64,000 bases of DNA from contig CABYWQ010000004.1 of assembly GCA_902522775.1 (NCBI GenBank), positions 62,001 through 126,000 of the forward strand. The letters are read 5' to 3'. The notes below the pieces were generated by a model. It was not told the origin of the DNA and did no database searches. It saw only the letters and a list, made by a program, of their open reading frames with translations. Source of the DNA: Eutrophosalina sp902522775 (GTDB lineage Bacteria; Bacteroidota; Bacteroidia; Flavobacteriales; Flavobacteriaceae). Positions within the stretch are counted from its first letter, which is position 1; the number at the start of each line of letters is the position of its first letter. This document shows, in pieces, positions 33,174 through 41,828 of this stretch. The translations under genes and the position numbers were made by a program.

Positions 33174-34704
33174 TGTTTAATAACCAATTATTAATATTTA
33201 GGGAAGATCTCAAAAACTCTTCTAATTTATCGATATGAATTCTTTCTTGATTCATATTGTCCCTCTCTCTAACAGTTACAGTATTATCAGTAACAGTCTG
33301 ATGATCTACAGTTATACAATATGGTGTTCCTATTGCATCTTGTCTCCTATATCTTCTTCCAATAGCATCTTTATCATCATAAGCAGTACTAAAATTAAGT
33401 CTGAGTTTTTTTTGAACTTTTTTTGATATCTCTGGTAATCTATCTTTTTTAAGTAATGGTAAAAAAGCACATTTATAAGGTGCAAGAATTGATGGAATTT
33501 TCAACACAACTCTTTCTGAACTATCCTCTAATTTATCATAAGTTAAAGATGAAGTAAAAATAGCTAAGAACATTCTATCTAGACCAATAGATGTCTCTAA
33601 AACATAAGGTGTATATTTTGAATTATCAACTGAATCAAAATATTTTATTTGTTTTGAAGAATATTTTTCATGATTAGATAAGTCAAAATCAGTTCTTGAG
33701 TGTATTCCCTCAAGTTCTTTGAAACCAAATGGGAAATTAAATTCAATATCACAAGCTGCATCTGCATAATGAGCTAATTTTTCATGATTATGAAATCTAA
33801 ATAAACTTTTATTGATACCTAAAGATAAATGCCAATTTAATCTTTCTTTTTTCCAATATTCATACCACTGTTTTTGTGAACCTGGTTTTATAAAAAACTG
33901 CATCTCCATTTGTTCAAATTCTCTCATCCTAAATATGAATTGTCTAGCAACAATTTCATTTCTAAAAGCTTTTCCAATCTGAGCTATTCCAAATGGAATC
34001 TTCATTCTTCCAGTTTTCTGAACATTCAAATAATTTAAAAAAATTCCTTGAGCTGTTTCAGGCCTTAAAAAAAGGTCTATTGAACTAGTTTTTGTTGCAC
34101 CTAATTGTGTTTTAAACATCAAATTAAATTGTTTTACATCAGTCCAATTCCTTGTTCCTGAAATAGGACAAACTATTTCACAGTCCTCAATAATTTGTTT
34201 TAGCTCACTGAGATCATCATTATTCAAAGCTTTTGAAAATCTATTCTGAATAAGATCAATCTTTGACTTATAATTTATAACTCTAGGATTAGTTTCTAGA
34301 AAAGTTTTTTTATTGAAGCTTTCTCCAAATCTTTTTTCTTGATTTTTTTGTTCTTTTAAAATTTTTAATTCTAATTTTTGTAAATAAGCTTCAATTAGAT
34401 TATCAGCTCTATATCTCTTTTTAGAATCTTTGTTATCAATCAGCGGATCATTGAATGCATCCACATGCCCACTCGCTTTCCATGTTGTAGGATGAGAAAA
34501 AATAGCAGAATCAATACCAACAATATTATCATTTAGTTGTACCATTGATTTCCACCAATATTCTTTAATATTATTTTTCAATAAAACACCATTTTGGCCA
34601 TAATCATATACTGCACTCAATCCATCATAAATCTCACTTGACTGAAATATAAATCCGTATTCTTTAGCGTGAGATATTATTTTTTTGAACTTTTCGTCAG
34701 ACAT
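33166..34704 (-). CDS. glyS: Glycyl-tRNA synthetase (dimeric type)
   Basis: The 512-residue class II synthetase is the single-subunit alpha2 type. It contains GFIFQSSEIYDGLSAVYDYG, motif 2 around AFRNEIVARQFIFRMREFEQ, motif 3 ETSIGLDRMFLAI and a C-terminal HGTP anticodon-binding domain. It charges tRNA-Gly. A TATTTTTG element (34716-34709) lies immediately upstream and would give a nearly leaderless mRNA. The downstream genes xth and AKR overlap in series. Confidence 0.95.
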   Translation of the reverse strand: MSDEKFKKIISHAKEYGFIFQSSEIYDGLSAVYDYGQNGVLLKNNIKEYWWKSMVQLNDNIVGIDSAIFSHPTTWKASGHVDAFNDPLIDNKDSKKRYRADNLIEAYLQKLELKILKEQKNQEKRFGESFNKKTFLETNPRVINYKSKIDLIQNRFSKALNNDDLSELKQIIEDCEIVCPISGTRNWTDVKQFNLMFKTQLGATKTSSIDLFLRPETAQGIFLNYLNVQKTGRMKIPFGIAQIGKAFRNEIVARQFIFRMREFEQMEMQFFIKPGSQKQWYEYWKKERLNWHLSLGINKSLFRFHNHEKLAHYADAACDIEFNFPFGFKELEGIHSRTDFDLSNHEKYSSKQIKYFDSVDNSKYTPYVLETSIGLDRMFLAIFTSSLTYDKLEDSSERVVLKIPSILAPYKCAFLPLLKKDRLPEISKKVQKKLRLNFSTAYDDKDAIGRRYRRQDAIGTPYCITVDHQTVTDNTVTVRERDNMNQERIHIDKLEEFLRSSLNINNWLLNSA

Positions 34705-34708
34705 ATAA

Positions 34709-34716
34709 CAAAAATA
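34709..34716 (-). promoter_or_regulatory. -7 element for glyS
   Basis: The minus strand reads TATTTTTG, matching TAnnTTTG, and ends 4 nt before the glyS ATG. No matching TTG is visible at the correct distance. The predicted start would coincide with the start codon. Confidence 0.35.
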
Positions 34717-34774
34717 GCACTTTCATAACTAAACACTTACCAGATTTAAAAATAAAATTTTACTTTGCATTTAA

Positions 34775-36346
34775 ATGAAATCAAATTATTTAATTATACT
34801 TTTTCTTATTATGAATATTTCATGTGCCAAAAGAGGAATTCCTGAGGGTGGAGAAAAAGATGAAATAGCTCCTAAATATTTAAAAGCTCAACCTGAAAAT
34901 AATTCGATTTTTTTTAATGATAAAAAAATTAGAATTTATTTTGATGAATATATAAAACTAGATAAACTTACAACCCAGCTTGTTGTTTCACCTCCAATTG
35001 AAAAGTTTAACTATTCCATATTTCCTCAAGGTGGTGCTTCAAAATTTATAGATATTGAGATTAATGAAAAATTCAAAGAAAATACAACTTTTGTATTCAA
35101 TTTTGGAGAAAGCATTAAAGACAATAATGAAGGTAACTTATTGCCCTATTTTAAATATGTTTTTTCAACAGGATCTTATATAGATTCGTTAGAATTAAAA
35201 GGTAATATTAATACAACTTATCAAAGGAAAAAAGATGACTTTATAACTGCTATGCTTTACCCATTAAATGAAAAATATAACGATTCAACAATTTTTAATG
35301 AGAAACCACTATATGTAGCAAGTACCTTGGATAGTACATTTTTCAATTTCACTAATTTAAAAAAAGGCTCTTACCGATTAGTTGCTGTTAAAGACTCTAA
35401 TAATAATTATGTTTTTGACCCTCTTAATGATAAAATTGCTTATCATGATTCAATAATTAATTTACCAACTGACAAAGCTTTTAATTTAAATCTGTTCAAG
35501 GAAGTTCCAAACTATAAAATTTTTAAACCTTATCAAGAGTTTTCAAATAAAGTTAGCTTTGGATTTAGGGGAAATATAGATTCTCTAAAAATATCCTTAA
35601 ATAACAATTTAGCAGAAAATTATGTTACTAGAGATAGAGATAAAGACACTCTACATTATTGGTTCAGAGAATTTGAATATGATTCATTACGCTTTATTAT
35701 TAATAATAATGATGATATTAGCTATTATAACCTACCTAAAAAATATTTTGAAAATGATACTTTAATCATTTCAGAGAAAAGCAGTTCCATAAATCTTGGG
35801 GATAAATTTATTTTAAATAGTACCATTCCTTTAAAAAATATAGATTCATCTAAAATTGAAATATTTAATAAAGACTCTATATATCAAAAATTTAAAAGTG
35901 AAATTAAAAATGGAATTGATGTTATTTTTGATTTTGAGATTCTTCCAAATGATAAATATTTTATAAAAATTTTACCAAAAGGAATTATTGATTTTTATGG
36001 AAATTCAAATGATACTCTTAATTATTCATTTACAACTAAAAAAAGGTCTGACTATGGAAATATTTATGTGAATTTATCTAAAATCTCATTTAAACCAATT
36101 ATTGTTGATTTAATCGATATGAATGAAAAGATAATAATGTCCAATAACTTGAATGATAGTTTTGAAGCTTGTGTATTTGAAAATGTTCTTCCTGGTGAAT
36201 ATAATTTACGTATAATTCATGACAAAAATGAAAATAGGAAATGGGATACTGGAAATTATCTAAAAAAAAGAAAACCAGAACAAGTTATTCACTATAATGA
36301 TACTATAAAAGTCAGAGCTAACTGGGTAATAAGAGAAAAAATTTAA
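34775..36346 (+). CDS. Ig-like domain lipoprotein
   Basis: The 523-residue protein has a lipobox ending at Cys17 (IMNISC) followed by AKRGIPEGGEKDEIAPKYLKAQPENNS. That opening is typical of Bacteroidota lipoproteins with an N-terminal bacterial Ig-like (Big_5) domain (about 30-130; FDEYIKLDKL, ENTTFVFNFGESIKDNNEGN). Later segments are beta-rich, and the C terminus has a repeated ENVLPGEYNLRIIHDKNEN pattern. It is probably exposed on the outer membrane; function is unknown. It stands alone and converges on sdhB with a 2-nt gap. Confidence 0.8.
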   Translation: MKSNYLIILFLIMNISCAKRGIPEGGEKDEIAPKYLKAQPENNSIFFNDKKIRIYFDEYIKLDKLTTQLVVSPPIEKFNYSIFPQGGASKFIDIEINEKFKENTTFVFNFGESIKDNNEGNLLPYFKYVFSTGSYIDSLELKGNINTTYQRKKDDFITAMLYPLNEKYNDSTIFNEKPLYVASTLDSTFFNFTNLKKGSYRLVAVKDSNNNYVFDPLNDKIAYHDSIINLPTDKAFNLNLFKEVPNYKIFKPYQEFSNKVSFGFRGNIDSLKISLNNNLAENYVTRDRDKDTLHYWFREFEYDSLRFIINNNDDISYYNLPKKYFENDTLIISEKSSSINLGDKFILNSTIPLKNIDSSKIEIFNKDSIYQKFKSEIKNGIDVIFDFEILPNDKYFIKILPKGIIDFYGNSNDTLNYSFTTKKRSDYGNIYVNLSKISFKPIIVDLIDMNEKIIMSNNLNDSFEACVFENVLPGEYNLRIIHDKNENRKWDTGNYLKKRKPEQVIHYNDTIKVRANWVIREKI

Positions 36347-36348
36347 GC

Positions 36349-37095
36349 TTACTTCTTTAAATTAGCTTTAACATATTCCCTATTAAGTTTTGCAATATAA
36401 TCTAATGAAATTCCCTTTGGGCATTCAACATGACAAGCACCGGTATTAGTACAATTACCAAATCCTTCTTCATCCATTTGATTTACCATATTAATAACCC
36501 TGTCTGTTGCTTCAACTTTTCCTTGAGGAAGTAGAGAAAACTGAGAAACTTTTGCAGACACAAATAACATAGCTGAAGAATTTTTACAACTAGCAACACA
36601 TGCCCCACAACCAATACATGTAGCAGCATCAAAAGCTTTATCAGCATGCTCTTTCTCAATAGGAATAGTATTTGCATCTAATGTATTTCCAGATGTATTT
36701 ATAGAAATAAATCCGCCAGATTGTTGTATTCTGTCAAATGCTGATCTATCAACGACCAAATCTTTTATGATTGGAAAAGCTTTTGCTCTAAATGGTTCAA
36801 TGTAGATAGTATCACCGTCTTTGAATCTTCTCATATGCAACTGACAGGTGGTTATTAATTTATCAGGACCATGAGGTTCTCCATTAATAAACATTGAACA
36901 AGAGCCACAAATACCCTCTCGACAGTCGTGATCAAAAGCTACAGGATCACCATCTTCTTCTATGATTTTTTCATTTAAAACATCCATCATTTCAAGGAAT
37001 GACATGTCAGGCGAAATTTCATCAATTTCATAATCAACAATTTTACCTTTTGTCTGATTATTTTTTTGCCTCCAAATTTTTAAAAATAATTTCAT
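36349..37095 (-). CDS. sdhB: Succinate dehydrogenase iron-sulfur subunit
   Basis: The 248-residue protein carries the [2Fe-2S] ligands (CREGICGSC...CQLHM), then CIGCGACVASC and CTNTGACHVECP for the [4Fe-4S] and [3Fe-4S] clusters. It transfers electrons from the SdhA FAD to quinone in the membrane subunit. The Bacteroidota enzyme resembles the di-heme succinate:quinone oxidoreductases with one fused membrane subunit. The start codon directly follows the sdhA stop. Confidence 0.95.
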   Translation of the reverse strand: MKLFLKIWRQKNNQTKGKIVDYEIDEISPDMSFLEMMDVLNEKIIEEDGDPVAFDHDCREGICGSCSMFINGEPHGPDKLITTCQLHMRRFKDGDTIYIEPFRAKAFPIIKDLVVDRSAFDRIQQSGGFISINTSGNTLDANTIPIEKEHADKAFDAATCIGCGACVASCKNSSAMLFVSAKVSQFSLLPQGKVEATDRVINMVNQMDEEGFGNCTNTGACHVECPKGISLDYIAKLNREYVKANLKK

Positions 37096-39402
37096 CTATT
37101 TATATGATCTGTTTTTTAATTCCACACTATCAAAGTCGAGATTTTCTTTATGTAACTTAGATTGTTCAATGTTTTCATTATATTCCCAGGCAGAAACAAA
37201 TCGATAATCATCATCATTTCTTAGAGCTTCCCCCTCTTTTGTTTGATATTCTTCTCTAAAATGACCTCCACATGATTCATTCCTATTCAATGCATCAACT
37301 GCAAATAACTCACCAAGTTCCAAAAAATCTGCTACTCTTAAAGCTTTAGCTAATGATTCATTAAAAGAAAATTGATCACCTGTTACTTTTACAGATTTGT
37401 AAAATTCTTTTCTCAATTTTTGAATTTCCTTAATTGCACTATTTAAATCTTTTTTATTCCTAGACATTCCACAATTATTCCAAATAATTTTGCCCAAAAT
37501 TTTATGAAAATAATCAACAGATTTCGAGCCTTTGTTAGTCATGATTTTATTTATTTTTTCTTCAATTCTATTCTTTGCTTTGTTAAATTCTGGGCTATCG
37601 GATGAAATAGGTCCGGTTTTTATATCGTCAGCTAAGTAATCATTAATCGTATTTGGTAAAACAAAATAACCATCAGCTAAACCTTGCATTAAGGCAGAAG
37701 CACCAAGTCTATTAGCTCCATGATCAGAGAAGTTTGCTTCTCCAATAGCATAACATCCAGGGATAGTAGTCATCAAATTATAATCAACCCAAAGACCTCC
37801 CATAGTATAATGAACAGCAGGATAAATCATCATAGGAGTTTCATAAGGATTTTCATCAACAATTTTCTCATACATCTGAAATAAATTTCCATACTTGGCT
37901 TTAATAACTCCTTTTCCTAATGATTTAACCAATTCAAAATCTTCAATATCTAACCCTTTTACCAATGCTTTTTCTTTACCATAACGTATTATTGCAGATG
38001 AAAAGTCTAGAAAAACTGCTTCACCTGTTTTATTAACACCATAACCCGCATCACATCTTTCTTTTGCGGCTCTTGATGCAACATCTCTTGGGACAAGATT
38101 TCCAAAAGCTGGATATCTTCTTTCTAAATAATAATCCCTATCATCTTCATTTAAGTCAACTGGACGTAATTCACCATTTCTTATTTTTTTTGCATCTTCA
38201 ATTTTTTTTGGTACCCAGATCCTCCCATCATTTCTAAGAGACTCAGACATAAGTGTTAATTTAGATTGATAATCCCCAGAAACTGGAATGCAGGTTGGAT
38301 GAATTTGAGTAAAAGATGGATTTGCAAATAAAGCCCCTTTTTTATGGACCTTCCAGGCTGCTGATACATTGCTTCCCATAGCATTAGTTGATAAATAGAA
38401 TAAATTTCCATAACCACCTGATGCTAATACAACTGCATGAGCAGAATGTTTTTCAATTTCTCCTGTAATTAAATTTCTAGTTATAATTCCTCTAGCTTTT
38501 CCATCAACAATAACTATGTCCATCATCTCATGTCTAGTATTCATCTGAATTTTCCCCCTGGCTACTTGTCTATTCATAGCTGAGTATGCACCTAATAAAA
38601 GTTGCTGACCAGTTTGTCCTTTAGCATAAAAAGTTCTAGAAACCAAAACACCTCCAAAAGACCTATTATCTAAAAGACCACCATACTCTCTAGCAAAAGG
38701 AACACCCTGAGCGACACATTGGTCAATAATGCTGGAAGATACTTCAGCTAGCCTATGAACGTTTGCTTCTCGGGACCTATAATCTCCACCTTTAATGGTG
38801 TCGTAAAATAATCTGTAAACAGAATCTCCATCACCTTGATAATTTTTTGCAGCATTAATTCCACCTTGTGCAGCAATGGAATGAGCTCTTCTTGATGAGT
38901 CTTGAAAACAAAATGCTTTTACATTGTATCCTTGCTCAGCTAATGTGGCACATGCGGAACCACCAGCTAAGCCTGTTCCAACAACAATAATGTCAATATT
39001 TCGTTTGTTTGCAGGACTAACCAATCTAACATTATTCTTGTGAGTACTCCACTTAAGATCTAGAGGGCCTTTAGGTACTTTTGAATTTAAGGGTGAAATA
39101 TTTTTTGATACATTGAGATCTTTAATAAGTGAATGAAGATCAACTGACTTGTTTTTTAGTATTCTATTTTTCTCTAAATAATTAGAATCCGATGCTTTAA
39201 TGGGGTGTCTGTTATCGGCTTTATGCCAATCAGAATCCCAATCTTTTAATTTGCATTTAATACCAGTACTTTTTTTAACAACTTTATTTTTACCATTATC
39301 AAGTTTTTGATAATATCGAACACAAACAGTTAGCTCATCATCGCTAGAATATTCATTCTTTGGCTTTCTATAGTTTAAAGAATAAGTTATTTTCTTGTTC
39401 AC
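37096..39402 (-). CDS. sdhA: Succinate dehydrogenase flavoprotein with an N-terminal integrase-arm-like extension
   Basis: The protein has 768 residues, about 100 more than usual. From about residue 104 (NSKVPKGPLDLKW) it is a standard SdhA: FAD-binding VGTGLAGGSA (141-150), the flavin-linkage region RRAHSIAAQGG and the succinate-site region SDHGANRLGAS. It oxidises succinate to fumarate. Residues 1-103 are not part of SdhA. They contain the pattern ELTVCVRYYQK, KKSTGIKCKLKDWDSDW, then NYLEKNRILKNK, which resembles the arm-DNA-binding domain of Bacteroidota tyrosine recombinases. The start is GTG with an in-frame TAA two codons upstream; no ATG, GTG or TTG occurs in frame at the usual SdhA start. 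The flavoprotein assignment is certain; the extension's identity is judged by eye. Confidence 0.93.
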   Translation of the reverse strand: MNKKITYSLNYRKPKNEYSSDDELTVCVRYYQKLDNGKNKVVKKSTGIKCKLKDWDSDWHKADNRHPIKASDSNYLEKNRILKNKSVDLHSLIKDLNVSKNISPLNSKVPKGPLDLKWSTHKNNVRLVSPANKRNIDIIVVGTGLAGGSACATLAEQGYNVKAFCFQDSSRRAHSIAAQGGINAAKNYQGDGDSVYRLFYDTIKGGDYRSREANVHRLAEVSSSIIDQCVAQGVPFAREYGGLLDNRSFGGVLVSRTFYAKGQTGQQLLLGAYSAMNRQVARGKIQMNTRHEMMDIVIVDGKARGIITRNLITGEIEKHSAHAVVLASGGYGNLFYLSTNAMGSNVSAAWKVHKKGALFANPSFTQIHPTCIPVSGDYQSKLTLMSESLRNDGRIWVPKKIEDAKKIRNGELRPVDLNEDDRDYYLERRYPAFGNLVPRDVASRAAKERCDAGYGVNKTGEAVFLDFSSAIIRYGKEKALVKGLDIEDFELVKSLGKGVIKAKYGNLFQMYEKIVDENPYETPMMIYPAVHYTMGGLWVDYNLMTTIPGCYAIGEANFSDHGANRLGASALMQGLADGYFVLPNTINDYLADDIKTGPISSDSPEFNKAKNRIEEKINKIMTNKGSKSVDYFHKILGKIIWNNCGMSRNKKDLNSAIKEIQKLRKEFYKSVKVTGDQFSFNESLAKALRVADFLELGELFAVDALNRNESCGGHFREEYQTKEGEALRNDDDYRFVSAWEYNENIEQSKLHKENLDFDSVELKNRSYK

Positions 39403-39547
39403 GTGTTAAAATTAATAATAAATTAATAAAAATAAAAATTGTTAGAATATATTTTTGTAACACATAACAACTGAACAATAATACAATAATTATAACACAT
39501 TTATTAATTTTAGTTGTGTTATAATATTATGAATCATGTGTTATAAT
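39403..39547 (-). repeat. GTGTTA-motif cluster between sdhC and sdhA
   Basis: Five copies of GTGTTA or its complement occur in 145 nt: 39403-39408, 39458-39463 (inverted), 39493-39498 (inverted), 39516-39521 and 39538-39543. The last two extend to the direct repeat GTGTTATAAT with a 22-nt period. ATTATAACACAT (39489-39500) and ATGTGTTATAAT (39536-39547) form a perfect 12-bp inverted repeat with a 35-nt loop. The array starts inside the sdhC 3' end and reaches the sdhA start codon. It may be operator sites, integrase arm sites or chance in AT-rich DNA. Confidence 0.6.
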
Positions 39548-40202
39548 AAGTTATAAAATGAAATAAAGCAATAAAACAAAAACCCAAAGGAATTGAAATA
39601 CCAAAAATATAACTAATCTTCTTAATTATTTCAGAATATTTATTATTTGTTCCTAATGATTGAGTTGATGATGATAATCCATGTACAAGGTGAAGGGCAA
39701 GAAAAACAAAAGAAAAGCAATATAATCCAACTCTAAAAGGGTTTTCAAAACGATGAACTAATTCCTTGAAATACCTATTAGGATCTTCAGGTAGCGATTT
39801 AATATACTTATAATCCATTTCGGGAATCCAAAAATCATAAAAATGTAGACCTAAAAATGATAAAACGACAATTCCAGAGATAATCATATTTCTTGAAACA
39901 AACATAGAGTTTTTAGAGCCCTTATACATAGCATAAGAAACTGGTCTTGCTTTACGATTTTGCCAATCCAAAACAAAACCCATTATAAAATGAAATAAAA
40001 CCCCAGCAATTAATATTGGCTGTAAAACAAACTGCACTAAAGGATTATTACCCATAAAATGAGATAATAAATTGAAAATTTCTTCACTGAAAACAGAAGT
40101 TATATTAATCAAAAAATGTTGAGCTAAAAAAACTATTAGAAAAAAACCAGATAATGCCATGGCTACTTTTCTTCCGATTGAAGAATTAAACATTTGTTTC
40201 AT
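39534..40202 (-). CDS. sdhC: Succinate dehydrogenase cytochrome b membrane subunit
   Basis: The 222-residue protein has five hydrophobic segments and His residues in conserved positions (FLAQHFLINITSVF, LFHFIMGFVLDWQNRKARP, LGLHFYDFW, LALHLVHGLSSS), which are ligands for two b hemes. It anchors SdhAB and reduces menaquinone. It is the first gene of sdhCAB, behind a well-formed promoter. The last residues (TYYNT) are encoded within the repeat array that fills the gap to sdhA, which suggests the end of the gene was remodelled together with the gap. Confidence 0.94.
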   Translation of the reverse strand: MKQMFNSSIGRKVAMALSGFFLIVFLAQHFLINITSVFSEEIFNLLSHFMGNNPLVQFVLQPILIAGVLFHFIMGFVLDWQNRKARPVSYAMYKGSKNSMFVSRNMIISGIVVLSFLGLHFYDFWIPEMDYKYIKSLPEDPNRYFKELVHRFENPFRVGLYCFSFVFLALHLVHGLSSSTQSLGTNNKYSEIIKKISYIFGISIPLGFCFIALFHFITYYNT

Positions 40203-40219
40203 TTAAAATTATTCTAAGG

Positions 40220-40250
40220 CAAAATTAATTTAGAAAGTTTTTACAAACAA
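40220..40250 (-). promoter_or_regulatory. Predicted promoter of sdhCAB
   Basis: On the minus strand TTG (40250-40248), a 20-nt spacer and TAATTTTG (40227-40220) fit the flavobacterial consensus exactly. The -7 element ends 17 nt before the sdhC ATG. Confidence 0.65.
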
Positions 40251-40320
40251 GAAATAAATAATATTTAACTAAAAAAACTATAATTTTAAATTCATATTTT
40301 CGAAGAATAAATGAATTGGT

Positions 40321-41817
40321 ATGAAAAATATTTTCAAATGTATTTTTTTATTTTCCTTTTTTGTTAATTCACAGGATATAAAAATTTCATCCGACACAAT
40401 TGTAAAAACATTACATGAGACAGTAATTAAAAATAAAAAAATTAATTATGTAGCTGAAGCAGGAACACAACCTGTTTGGAACGATGATGGAAATATTATA
40501 GCTAGTTTATTTTATACTTATTACAAAAGATCATTTAAAGAAAGTTCAAAAAATAATTCCAATGAACGACCATTAATAATATCTTTCAATGGTGGTCCTG
40601 GATCTGGTTCTTTATGGATGCATATTGGATACACCGGACCAAAAATTTTGAAAATTGATGATGAAGGATTTCCTATTCAACCATATGGCATCAAAGACAA
40701 CCCTCATTCTATAATTGATGTGGCTGATATTGTTTTTGTTAACCCTGTAAATACAGGATTCTCAAGAATGGTAAAAAACAAAAAAGGTGAATATCCAAAT
40801 AGAGAATTATTTTTTGGGATTAATTCTGATATAAAATATTTGGCTAATTGGATTAATTCATTTGTATCAAGAAAAAACCGATGGGAATCTCCAAAGTACT
40901 TAATTGGTGAAAGCTATGGTGGAACTCGTGTAATGGGATTATCATATGAATTACAAAATAAACATTGGATGTATTTAAACGGTGTAATAATGGTTTCTCC
41001 TGCTGATTATAAGCTATATAATACTGGTAATACAGTATACTCGGCATTAAATTTACCATATTACACTGCAACGGCATGGTACCATAACACACTTGATGAA
41101 GATTTACAAAAGAAAAAATTAGAAGATATACTACCTGAGGCTGAAAATTTTACAATAAATTATTTGATGCCAGCATTAGCAAAAGGTGGGTTTATAAATG
41201 AAAATGATAAAATATCAATTGCTGAAAAGTATTCTTTTTTTTCAGGTCTTGATAAGAAATTTATATTGAATAATAATTTAGATGTCCCCAGCAATTATTT
41301 TTGGAAAGAGCTTCTGAAAAAGAAAGGGGGATATACAATTGGGAGATTAGATTCTAGATATAGAGGTTTTGATAAAAAAGTAGCAGGATCAACACCTGAA
41401 AATAATATTGAGCTTAATTCATGGAATCATTCTTTTACTCCTGCCATTAATTACTATTTAAGAAATGAACTAAATTTTAAAACAGATTTAAAATATTATG
41501 TTTTTGGACCAGTAAACCCATGGGACAGGCAAAATGATAATACAAGAGATAATTTAAGAAAGGCAATGGCTCAGAATCCATTTCTTAAAGTTTTAATTCA
41601 ATCAGGTTACTATGATGGTGCTACAAACTATTTTCAGGCAAAATATACAATGTGGCAGATTGATCCGAGCGGAAGAATGAAAGACCGCTTTTATTTTAAT
41701 GCATATGAAAGTGGCCATATGATGTATCTTAGAGCTCCAGATTTAGCTAAATCAAATGATGATATACGAAAATTTATTTCAAATTCTTTAACAAAAGGAA
41801 AACCAGCCAAATATTAA
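40321..41817 (+). CDS. Secreted S10-family serine carboxypeptidase-like peptidase
   Basis: The 498-residue protein has a signal peptide (about 1-17) and the S10 alpha/beta-hydrolase pattern: the oxyanion segment SFNGGPGSGSLWMH (88-101), nucleophile Ser198 in GESYGG, the Asp region SGYYDGATNY and catalytic His466 in ESGHMMY. S10 enzymes remove C-terminal residues from peptides, usually at acidic pH. It is 11 nt upstream of an aminopeptidase P gene, so the two may form a small peptide-degradation unit, one working in the periplasm and one in the cytoplasm. Confidence 0.9.
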   Translation: MKNIFKCIFLFSFFVNSQDIKISSDTIVKTLHETVIKNKKINYVAEAGTQPVWNDDGNIIASLFYTYYKRSFKESSKNNSNERPLIISFNGGPGSGSLWMHIGYTGPKILKIDDEGFPIQPYGIKDNPHSIIDVADIVFVNPVNTGFSRMVKNKKGEYPNRELFFGINSDIKYLANWINSFVSRKNRWESPKYLIGESYGGTRVMGLSYELQNKHWMYLNGVIMVSPADYKLYNTGNTVYSALNLPYYTATAWYHNTLDEDLQKKKLEDILPEAENFTINYLMPALAKGGFINENDKISIAEKYSFFSGLDKKFILNNNLDVPSNYFWKELLKKKGGYTIGRLDSRYRGFDKKVAGSTPENNIELNSWNHSFTPAINYYLRNELNFKTDLKYYVFGPVNPWDRQNDNTRDNLRKAMAQNPFLKVLIQSGYYDGATNYFQAKYTMWQIDPSGRMKDRFYFNAYESGHMMYLRAPDLAKSNDDIRKFISNSLTKGKPAKY

Positions 41818-41828
41818 TATTTCTAATA

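Noticed and set aside
36483..36677. Small Leu/Val-rich frames within sdhB, susC, asnS and other genes
   Set aside because: They lie inside well-supported genes in other frames, have biased hydrophobic composition and show no known family pattern.
39403..39547. The repeated GTGTTA motifs as a CRISPR array
   Set aside because: The units are 6-12 nt, in both orientations and without regular spacers, and no cas gene is present.
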